Positions 1-12,000 of a DNA stretch of 13,109 nt are shown in pieces. Numbering within the stretch: the stretch's first letter is position 1; each line of letters opens with the position of its first letter. A program made the position numbers and the translations under genes. The notes under the pieces were generated by a model that did no database searches, was not told where the DNA came from, and worked only from the letters and a program-made list of their open reading frames with translations. Origin of the DNA: an uncultured Lachnospiraceae bacterium (GTDB lineage Bacteria > Bacillota_A > Clostridia > TANB77 > CAG-508); the NCBI GenBank assembly GCA_947165105.1, contig CAMUZC010000046.1:1-13109 (forward strand), read 5' to 3'.

Positions 1-63
1 ATTATTAATTTTTTAATTAAATTTTATTTTATTATAATAAATAAATAAAAATATTTATTTCAT
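1..63 (-). other. AT-rich 3' flank / 3' UTR
   Basis: The 63 bases after the stop codon contain one G/C base (position 61), far below the coding region. This is typical of intergenic DNA in very AT-rich eukaryotic genomes. On the minus strand an AATAAA hexamer begins five bases after the stop (59-54), and two more overlap at 33-28 and 28-23. They could serve as polyadenylation signals, but AATAAA is expected by chance in DNA of this composition. No other gene is visible here. Confidence 0.5.
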
Positions 64-3000
64 TTATCCATAAACTGTATTTAAAAGCAAAGCAACTCCT
101 TGTAATATCCATAAATTAGGATGAACTAAAGTTCTTAAATCTGCTTCAAAAACAAACCCTTCCCCTTTAACATTCTTTCTATTCTGAGTAACATAAACTG
201 GAGTCTTTAAATTATTTCTCAATTTAATCTTACTAGCTTCTGCTGGAATAACTTGAATAAGTGGCATATTACATATCAATTTTTTAGGTAATTGTCTTTG
301 TAAGCAATTATGTTCAATATCCCATTCTGCTCCTTCTAGATATAAACCTTGAATATAACATCCAAATTCTGGTTTTTCACTTATTTCATCGACATTATAT
401 ATTTTAGTAACTACTGTATAAGTAGAAACTTTATCTAAAGGCCATCCTTTTTTTCTACAAGTAATTTGGATAATAGCTTTTAAATATGAAGCAGGGATAT
501 GTAGTCCACTTAACCACATAACTTTTGGTTCTCCATGTTCAAACCAATCCAAATATTGATTATATCTTCTTCTATAATGATCTAGCCAATTTAATAAAGA
601 TTTTTGAGTTTCTGGTGCTAATGCTCTCCATTGGTTTGGTAATAAGCCATTATATATACTATTCATTATATCTTCTATTTCGGCATTCATTGCTATTTCT
701 CCTTTTAATGAAGATATTAAATCTGATAAAGTTTCATTCATTTTTTCATTAAGCATATTATACCTTTCTATTTCTTGAGTTAAAACTGCTTCTATTGGGG
801 TTTTACCTCCTGTGAATTTTTTATTTACTGATAGCATATCAAATTTAGGTGGTACTTTACTTTCCAAAAATTCTTCAGCCATTTTTAATACTATTTCTTC
901 TTTAGTTTGGACTTGTTTTGTTGAGCCTTCCTCTCCTTCCTTTTTCTTTCCACTGCTACTATTTCCTCCAGTAGATGATTGAAGTTTAATCATATCTTCC
1001 CATATTCTTTTTGAAGCCTGAGTAAAATAATCAATTTCTGCATTAGAATGCAATCCTATGATTTCAGGACTATAAGTAATAGGCATTTCATTAATTGCTT
1101 TTACATAATTATCAAATGGGCCATCTTCAGGAATTTCATAATTGAAATTTTCACTTTTAGCAAAAAAGAATTTTTGATTTACATCAAAAATAAAATCTCC
1201 CATATATTCTGCTAAATATGTCATCATTACACGTCTATCATAATCATCTGTTACTCTTCCTCCATACATAGCTTCTCCAATTAAATATTTCAAGGATGCC
1301 CATGGAATTGGATCATCAGGTCCTATTTTTCCTAAATACATTGATAAAAGTCTTTTACTAATAGTAAAGTCACTTTCCATAAAATCATAAATAACATTCC
1401 ATCCTATTTTTCCAAATTTTTTACGATCTTGTAATACTGAATGAAAGAAAGAAGTTACAAATACTAATGGCTTATAAGCGGGATGAGGACATTCATTTTC
1501 AAATGATTCAGCTTTCATTGAACCAAAGACTCTATTCATATTAGGACCTAAACCATCTGGAGGTTCAGTTACAACTTTGAAACTTTTATGTAAAATACCA
1601 ATTGGGAAATTTTCTAACGGAGAAGTGGTAAGCCATAATCTAAATTCTGGTTTTGGTTTCAAAGAATCAACACTATCTATCATATTTTCTAATTCTTTAA
1701 GCCATTTATATAATAAATCACAATTTTGTAATAAAATCCAAAGACCTCTTTTTATACCATCCATTATCATATTTTTAGCTTCTGTTTCCTGTTTTTGACC
1801 TAAAGACATAAATCTATATTTTTTTTCAAAATAACCCATTTCAATAGCATATTGATTTACGTAATAGGAAGGATCAACTCCTGGTGATAAAATGAATAAT
1901 ACAGGAGTATTTACACTACTTTGATCAAATATTTTATTCATTTTCATAGGTGGTGGAGTAATATAAAAATCATTACCTGTTGTATTTCTTATAAAGTTTT
2001 TAATAGCATTAAATACACGATCTTTTCTAAATACTCTTACAATTAAAAGTTTTTCTAATGGAGTTAATTCTTCTTCTAATCCGCTTGGTAATTCAATATC
2101 TTCTGGTTTTTCTAAATCTACCCAATTTTTCCATTCTTCAATATTTGATTTAAATAAATTTCCTGCCTTTTTCATTTTATCATTTAAATTAATAAGTCCT
2201 TCAAGATCTTGCCAAGAATCATCAGAAAGCCAATCTAAATTCTCTGGCTTTTGATTTTTACTTTCACTAATTGAGCCTCTTAAGAAGAATAATAATTCAT
2301 TCATATCTAATTCTTCTTCATATCTCATTATCATTGTTCTCATATGGAAACTAAACATTAGTTTATGTTTTCCAAAAATAGATAAGCATATATATTCATA
2401 TAATAAATTTGTTAATTTTTTCTTTATAGAATCTAATCTGTTAGTTAAAATCATATTTGGGGGAGCTTCTTTGATTGCATTTCTATAAACATTCGTATAT
2501 GAGGCTAAAGAATATTCATACATAGAACTAATTAATCTTAAACCACATATAGTAAAGTATAAAATTGAGCCTCTTTTTGCAACTGGAATATAATTTGCTC
2601 TTTGTAAATATAAATCTTTTCTTGTTGTTTCTGAAGCTTGTAAAGATGCTTTTAATTCTTGTGCTTTATCTTTAGTGAATTTTAATGTTTCTATAAGTTT
2701 TGTATTTTGCAAAATATCTGTGCCAGCTGATTCATTTAAGGCTTCTAATAAATTATCTTCACATTTTTTTAAGAATATTTTATTTTTATTCATATCTTCA
2801 ACTATTTTTTTTCTTGTTTCTTCTATTGATGGATATTCAAATCTAACAACTTCATTTAATAATTGTTCTTCCAATCCATCCATAGTTATGCTAAAGTTAA
2901 TAATTGTAGTTTTAGCCATTATTTCAGGAGTATAATGTGGATTTGGTAATTTTGTAACAAGATATAATTTAAAATCAGCACTAACACTTTGTTCTTGTCC

Positions 3001-6000
3001 TTCTAAAATTATATATTCAACTTGATTTTTAATTATATAATTTTTCTCTAAAACAGGATTGATATTTGGATCGATTGTATCTCCTACATTTTCTATTAAA
3101 ACATTACCACCGTTATGAACTCTTAATCCAACATATTTCATATAATCAGCAGTAAATGTTAAAACTTTTAAATTAACACCACATTTTCTTTTAAGCCATA
3201 CAATAGCTTGATTTTCTGGATCAATAGCTAAAGGCCAACGATTAGCATTTTCTGTCAAAATACCATTTTGTGTAGAAAGTTCATCATCAGGTAATCCATC
3301 TATATTCCATTGTGATATTTCTTGATCAGAGGTTAATAATCCTTGAACTGTGAAATTTTCAGAAACATTTATTTTTCTTTCGATTAAATCACTTTTCCAG
3401 GTTTCATATATCATTCTTTTTCTAAAATCAAAACTAAATGGCCCACAATATGATAAAAATGCAGCACCTAAAAGACAATCACCAGGCAATTTACCTTTTG
3501 AATTTGCTAAATTGACTTTATCTTCACTCCATCTTACTTGTTCTGATTTAAGACCATCAAATAGTGAATTTGCAGTACTTAATCTTGCACTTAAATCTTT
3601 AAGTCTTTCATTTGCAATATTATATTTTTCTTCATTTTCATCTTTTTCTTTTTGGAGTCTTTCACTTTCTGCTGTAAGAATAGCTAATTGTTCTTTAATT
3701 TCTTTTAAACTTTTTTCAGCTTCTTCTTTTTCAGCTATTTTTTTATCTAAATCTCTTTGTAATTCAACTCTTTTCTTTGATTTTGTTGCAAATTCAAAGA
3801 AGTTGATAACATAAGATTGTAATTGGGCAATAACTTTATTTTTATTTTTATCAACTTGGATATCTTTCACTTTATTATAAGCTATTTCGCATTGATTTAT
3901 ATTTCCTACTTTTTCTAATATTGTGGTGAATGTTCTATCTAAATCTGTTAAATCAGAAAATAATTTTTTAGTTGCACCTAATTTAACAGAAACGTCACTG
4001 TCAGGCATTGCATCCCATTTTATACTAACATCTTTAATAGTAAATATAAGTGCTTTAACAATAATATTTTCTCCTTCAAATGTTTTTAATTTAGCCATCA
4101 TATCTACTTGCTTTTGATCTATTTTTTTGACTTCTTCTTTAACTTTTTCTACAAGTGCACTTATAGTTGCTAAACTTTGTTCAATTTCAGCTTTACCTTT
4201 TGTAATTTCTTTATTTTTTTCAGTTAATTCTTTTTCTTTATTTTCTGCTTCTGTTTTATTTTTTTCTGTTTTTGCTGTCGCTTCCTTTAAATTATTTAAA
4301 ACTTCGTTTAATTTAACTAAAAGTTTTGCGGCATTTTCTTCCTCTTCTCCAACTGTTTTTTTCAATGCAGCTATATTTTTGGAAGAATCAGCTAAAACTT
4401 GTAAACCATTTTCTAAGTGTGTAATTAATTCTTGTGTATTTTCAACGTGTTTTTTATATAAATTTTGGAAATTTTTTATATAATCTAAAAAGTTTTTAGG
4501 AGTTGTATATATTGTTCTTTTTTGTGAATTATAAGCTTCTGTAGAAAAATCTTTTAAGGATGAATGAACTTTAATAATATGTTCACAAAGAATTGGGACT
4601 TGTTCTTTATCAATCGCTTTATATCCACTGAAAAGGAAATTAGCAACTTGCAATAAAGCTTCTCTTGGCCATTCAAAGAACCAATCTATAGTAGTGCTAC
4701 TTATAAGTCCAGGAAAGTTTCTACATCTATTTCTTAGATTATCACCTGATGGAGACATTGAAATAACTAAATGAAGATTTTCTTTTATTCTATTAACGTA
4801 GAGACCATATGCAGTATCTTTTGTTTCTGGGAGATTCAATTTTACTGCAAGTGGTTTGTAATCATCTATAATTTGATTTTTTTCTGCTTTTTCAAAAATA
4901 GCAGGGACAATACCAGTTGTAAGTATATTATTTATTAATTCTAAGAAACCTTCATCTAAAACCTGTTCATCTGTGAATAAAAAAGTAATTTTACGCATAG
5001 GTTGTTGAGGAATGAATCTTCTAAATAATTCTTGTAATTGTTCCCTGAAATGTTTTTCTTCGAATTTTGAGGTAATTTTAATTCCCCATAAATCATATCT
5101 TGCAATAAATGTAGCTACTTTTGTTAATGATTGTTTACCAGAACCTCCAACTCCAACTAGTAAGGCATTTCCATCTTGAATACTTATAATTCTATGAATT
5201 CTAATTAAATGGTCAATACATTCATCATAAAAGACTAAATTCATAGCTTGACCTTCTAAATCTTTATATGCTTCTAAAGCATTATCTAAAAACTTTTTGA
5301 CTTCTTCATATGTTGCAACATTTCTGTAAGCTCTATCTTCAGATTTTGGTAATTTAGTAAGGGGGTCAACTTCTTCATCATAAAAATTTACTTTCATAAA
5401 ATTACAATGTATGCAAGGCTTAGCTAATGATATTTCAGCTAAATCAGAAAAGTTTGAATTTATATTACTTTCGATTAAAGCTTCAACTCTTTTTTGATCT
5501 TTTGTTTCCCTTAATTTATCAGAAAATACACGTAAAGCTTCATGTCTCCATAATTTAAGTAAAGATTCTTTTGTTGGATAATCAGCTATCTTCAATAAAC
5601 AAAATCCTTGGAATATTTTACTTACATCACGAATATTAAAAACATAATGGAATTTTATAGGTGTACGAGGGAGTTCTGCTTTTACTGCTGAATATAATTG
5701 AACTGTTGCTGCTATTAATTTATCTTTGAAAGAAGTCATATCAAGTCCTTCATCATATCCAGACAAATAATTAGTTATAATAATATCATATATTTTACTG
5801 ACTGCATTATTATCAATTGTTATATTAAATACATTGAATAATGAAATAAATCTTGGATCTATGGCATTATTACCACCACCTGGAGGTAAAGTACTTCCTA
5901 CAAAGTTTGTATCTATTAATTTTATAAGATCTTTATTATCTTTTGTATAATAACATTTTTTCTCTATAAGTAATTTCATAAAGGCAATTGGTTGTTGAGT

Positions 6001-9000
6001 TTCAAATCTATCTATTTTAGGCATACCTAAATCATCTACATAAATAATTAATTCTTTTCCACTTGGAGGTCCCATTGTTCTTAAAAATCTTGTTTCCAAA
6101 ATTTCTTCCATTGTATTTTGAAAATCTGTAGAATTTGTTCTTGAAGAAAAGTTCATATTTAAAATAACATAGGGAGAATTTTTTTCTTTTGTTAAAAACT
6201 TCAAATAGTTATTAATAGTTACAGTTTTTCCAGTACCAGGTTCTCCTACGAATAAAACTGGTTTATGAATTCTAACTAAATTTTTCAATAAATAAGTGAA
6301 TTTTTTTGTATCACTTGTAGGAATAATTATTTCATTATATTGTTGGTTTTTACCATCATTTTCTGGAATAATAGTATTATTTAAATTTTCAGAATCCCAT
6401 TCAATAAATCTTCCTACAGAACTATCATACATTGAATCATAAGGTTTAGATGGAGGTGTAGAAGTACCACTTGGTAAATCTTTTAAGAATTTTGCGAATT
6501 TTTCTCTATCTTCATTTGTAGTTAAACAAGCACCAACAGACCAAACTAAACAAAAAGTGAAAATTGATTCTAATTGGGCTGCTTCAGAAGGGATAGCTTC
6601 TAAATCAATTAAACATGAATCAATTAAATTTGTTAATTGATTAACTATCGCTGCTTCATATTGAGGAACAATTAATTTAAATGGAATTCCTTCTTCTTCG
6701 TTTCCTTTTGCTCCTTTTAAAATATATTTTAAGCATGGTGGCATCATTCTTGTATAATTATCATTCATATATCCTTTTATTGTTTCATCCCATTCTTTAG
6801 GATCTTTTGCTTCTAACCATTTATAATATACTGCATCTCCATGAAGTAAAGATGAATCTACATAAATCATACCTAAACGAGAAACTGTTGCTGGAGAGGC
6901 ATGATGAATATTATAAGCTTCTACTAACATTGAACAATAACTTTGCATTAAAATACGATCTTTATTTTCTAATGTTAATTGTTTACTATCGTCCATAACA
7001 GAATTTAATTTTTCAATCCATAAAGGATCAACATCACCATCTAATATAATCCATCTCAATTCACTTTTTCCATTGTTTGGTAAAGGACTATTTGCAATTT
7101 GAAAAATATTTGATAAAATACCAATTTCAAAATCATCTGATATTTCATTTTTTTTTCCGAATAATCTTGGTACACTTTGAGCTTTTGGATTTATTAAATA
7201 ACTAACCATATTATCAATATTTTTAAACTTTTGGAAAACATTTCTTAAAATATCTACTATTATACTTTTACCACTCATTGGAGGACCACAAATCATAGTA
7301 CAATGACGTATATTCATTACTTCATACATTTGAAGTACTTTAACTACTTGTCCATCTAAAACTTTAAGTCCCATATCTTTCATTATTTCTCTTACAGTAT
7401 CACCACCTTTTTCAGGAACATCACTAACTAAATCTGGGAATAAATCTTTTAATAAGCCTTCGAATAAAATACTATCGTCTTTTATGAATTTAGGCATATT
7501 TAAATCTTTCATTGCTTTCATTAAAATTAAATCTTCTGCCCAATCCAAATGATTTCTTTTTAGAGTACCTGCTGAACTTAAAACTGCTTTCATACTTCTC
7601 AAACCCCATTCATAATGATGCTGTTTACTTAATTGTTCTTGACTCAATTCATATAACTTACATATTTTTTGAGCTAATTTTCTTCCATCAGCAAAACCAA
7701 ATGATAATAATATATTTTCACAAATAAGTAAGAAATCTGGAGTAACCATTGTAACTGGTCTGAACAATGCTTTAAGATTATCTGGAAGTTCAGAACGACC
7801 TTCATAATTGGGATTCATTGTAATGAAAATACCTATAGTTGGTAATAATTTTACTTCTTTAGTCATTAAGAACCAGCTTTCTTTATGCTGAGCTAGACTT
7901 AATTCAATGGAATTAATTTGAGTTGTAACGACAGACAAAACTTCTCTATTAATCATATTAAATTCATCAAAACATCCCCAGAAGCCAGTTTGTGATAAAC
8001 CACTAAAGAATTGCCCCATAAAAAGATAATCTAATGTATCAGAACAATTTTGTACAACAACTCTTATACCCATACCTTTCCCTAAATCTTTAACTGTTTC
8101 TGTTTTTCCTGTACCGGCTGGTCCTGCAGGGGCAGTCCCTAAATAGAAAGTAAGTGCAGTTGTAATAGTCATAACACACCTATCTGTTAAAGGAGTTACA
8201 ACTAAACGACCTTCAAGTCCTTGATATTCATAACAAGAATTAAATTCTCCATTACATTGCCTTATAATTAAATCATCTTTTTCTCTATCCCAATAGAATT
8301 TAAGTTGACTTTCCCATTCAAATTCTCTTGCATCTAATATTGAATCACGAACAAATTTATCTACAATTTCCCTTCCATGAACTGTTCTTATAATTAAGTT
8401 ATTTAATTTTAATCTATCTTCTTTTGATATATCTTTTTTTCTTACAATAACAACTAAGTCAAGAAGGCCTTTACTTTGTCTTTCTAATTCTCTTTTCATT
8501 GCATATTTATCTCCTTCTTGTTTTATTTTTCTGAAAACATCTTCTAAAGCAAATGTCCACCAACATTCAGAAGTAAAAACACAAATTTGTCCTAATTTAT
8601 TATGAATAAATTTATATAATTCTTCTTTAGTGTAATCTTGAATAGCAGTTTTTAAGAAATTCCTTAAAGTATTTTTCATTTCTTCATCAACTTTATTCAT
8701 CCATTGTCCTACTTGTTGTTGAGATTCTACTCTTATTGGTTTATCAAATAAAAATTTTTCTCCTTCCTGTGATGTCATACCTATTATGTTTCTTCTTTCA
8801 CTTAATAATCTTTTGCAATTTGAATATATTTTAATTAAATGAGGATTTAATGTATCTAAAGGGTCAGAACTACCTATAATTTGAAGTAAATCTTGCTCTG
8901 TAAGGAAATAAAATCTACTAAATTCATTCTTTTTAGAATCTAAATGTTTTGTTAAAGCCTTTTCTGCTTGTTCAAACTTAGTTAAAAATCCTTTTAATTC

Positions 9001-12000
9001 AAATTTGCGGTCTTTTTCTCTACATTGGAATCTAACACTAGGTTTTTTATATATAGAAGTCATTAATTTTCTGAAATTTTTATCTTGAATATCAAATTCT
9101 TGTGTTTCTTTTACTAATTTTTGTCTTATATCTTCACTTCCTACAAAGATACTTTCTAAATAAATCCATTTTTTTTGTACTTCAACCCAAACTTCTATAA
9201 TTTCCATCATATTATTCATTTCTTGCTCTAAATCTTCGATTTCATTTTTGAAAGCTTTTGCATGTTTATTAGCTCCTACATTTTGTAAATTTTCTATATT
9301 ATCTTTTATAATTTCCATTTCTCCTGAAACATCTTTAAATTTATAACCTTTGTCTTCATTTCCCCTTTTATGTGGGGCTAATTGAAATTTTAATTCATCT
9401 AATGAATTTTTAATTTCATCTAATTTATTTTTCACATCTGTTTCTTCTTTAGCGTCATTAACCATAGTAGCAACTTTATCTTTTATATTTAATAAATCAA
9501 GTTTTATTACATCTCTTAAAGTCATTACATCAAATTTAACATTAAGTCTTCCAGTTCTATTCTCTTTTATAAATTCAGCTAAATTTCTTTCATTTACAAC
9601 TGGTGATTTTAATAATAAGATTACATCTTTTACATTATCATTGAATTCTTCTCTAACATCTTCAAATTTTTTATAAGGAATAAATGAAGATAAACCCTCT
9701 CTATCAAATTCTCTTTTAGCTTTTAATAATTCTTCATTTTTCTTTTCTAATAAATTAGTCTCTAATTTAGACCATGTTTTATCTTGTTGCTCATTGAAAA
9801 ATATATCAAAATCATGGAATGTTTTATAAATAGGCTCAACTTTTTTATTTTTTTCATACATTTCATTTATTTCTGGGAAAGTCGTTATTGGTAAATTAAA
9901 TAATTTTTGAGATCCAACAATATCATCTTTTCTTTTTTTAAGTAAATCTAATTTTTCAAATGATTCTTGTAAAATTTTATATCCTGTTGCTAAATCAATA
10001 TCATTTAATGGACCTTTTTCATTATAATTTTTATATTCTATTTTTAAGTCTTCTTGAAGAAGTTCTGCTTCTTTTTGAGTATTTTTAGCCAAATTTTTTT
10101 TTCTTTCTAATAAATTATCATCTTTTTTTTTGGCTTTTACTCTTAAATTATCCCATTCTTTTATAAGTTGCTTAAAATGTTTCTCAATTTCATCTAATCC
10201 TGGATAATTGTGCAATTTCAAAAAATGTATTTTTTCTGCCATTGAATGTATTTTTAACTCCATAGAAAGTTTTTTTCCATTAATTTTAGAAACATATCCT
10301 AAAACTCTTTTTAATTCGTCAGAGGATTCTGTTTTCTCTTTTAATTTTTCTTTATTAGTAACTATTATTTCATTAAACTTTTTCATATCTTCTTCTTCTA
10401 ATTCTTTAACCAATATTTTTAACATATCATTAATTACTTTTCCAATTTGTTCTTTTCCTCTTGTAATCAATTCTTCATTATTTATTAAAAAGTTTCCATT
10501 ACATATTTTTTGCTTTTCTCTTTTTTTTTCGAAATCAGTCAAATAAAATAAAATTAATGAAACTTTTTTTTCGAAATTTTTTAAAGTTTTATTTTTATCT
10601 AATTCATTTTCATATCTTGATCTGGCATTTTGTCCCCAATATCCAAAATGTTCACTTTCATATTCTCTTGTATATTTAGATTTATTATCTTCTAAAGAAA
10701 GTGAAATTTTTCCTATTCTTTGATATAATTTACCTACATATGTTTTCAAATCTTGATTATCTGCAATTTCAGTTCCATATGAATATTTATTTCTAATATA
10801 TTCTTTATCTTTTTCTTCTACATTTTCAATAGAAGGAGTTTTGCAAGTACCATTCATCCATCTAATAAACTCTTTTCCTGTATTTTGAAAACAAGAAATT
10901 AGTCTTGTTTTTAATTCCATATCAATTTCATTAGAATTTGGATTATATAAAACCTCTTTATTTGAAATAAATTTAGATTTTACAGTAAATAATACATTTT
11001 GCTCTTTTTGTTTTTGAGTCAAAGAATTGGTATTTGTATCTATAGTAAATAATCCATTAAGAGTAATTATTGCTTTTAAAATACATTTTGAAAGAGCATT
11101 TAACATACAATTTTCCCAATAATGATAATATTGTACCATTTCTGCTCTTTCTCCTAATTCTTCATTTTCTTTTTTTCCTTTATTTACATTTACTATTCCT
11201 TCTTCTTTTGAACCTTCAAAAGTCATCCTTTCTATATCTTTTAAAGTCGTTGTAATTTCTTGATATTTATTTAATAATTCTCCAATTACTTTTTGTCTAT
11301 GCTCTTCATAATAGAATAAAAATGAATTTAATTCTCTATTATTTACTATATTTTTATTGAATTCTCTTACCAATGTAGCATTTGAAATTTGTTTTATAAC
11401 TGAAAGTATTTTTTCTTCACTTTTTATTACATTAGCAAATTTATCTCTTAAATTTTTAATTCCATTTTTACAATCATCGTTGAATTCTTTAATTCCTAAA
11501 GCTGTCCAGTTATGAGTATTTGTACCTACTTCTATTTTTAAATGTAGCTCGTTACAGTCTTTCCTTAAAAGCATTTGATGATGTTCTTTCATTGATTTAG
11601 TTAGATTATCATAATCCCTTAACATTAAACTTAACATATTACAATATTGGGCCAATTGAATTTCTTGATGTGCAATATTTATTATATTTGGAGGGATATC
11701 ACTAAAACCATATAAATCTAAAAATTTAGTATCATGAATCATTAATTTTAATTTATTATCGAAATTGACTTCATAATGGCTGTCTTTTTTTATCAAAATA
11801 CAAAGTCTAAGATATCCCATAAATTGAGAAAGAGAATTAACTTTCCAATCATCAAATATTTTAAATTCATAATCACGTAATTGTCTAGCAACTTTTAAGA
11901 AAGCATCAGCAAGTTCTTTTTCTGTTTGAAGTTTAATATCTCTTGGATTATCAGTCATTTGTTTAAAATGATCTTTTTTTTGGAATATTTTACTTATTGG

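Noticed and set aside
3350..3814. Plus-strand open frame of 154 codons opposite the stalk
   Set aside because: It is the complement of the Lys/Glu-rich coiled coil, which gives a Ser/Phe/Leu-rich translation with no recognisable domain. The minus-strand frame has clear dynein homology.
4130..4300. Runs of A/T (poly-T on the plus strand) as possible regulatory tracts
   Set aside because: They encode Lys- and Glu-rich coiled-coil sequence, so amino acid composition and AT bias explain them.
4127..4483. Plus-strand open frame of 118 codons, hydrophobic in appearance
   Set aside because: It is also the complement of the stalk's first helix. The Phe/Ser/Leu content comes from complementary Lys and Glu codons, so it is not a membrane protein.
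10208..10546. Plus-strand open frame of 112 codons opposite the tail
   Set aside because: It is a shadow of the Lys/Glu-rich tail codons with no independent support.
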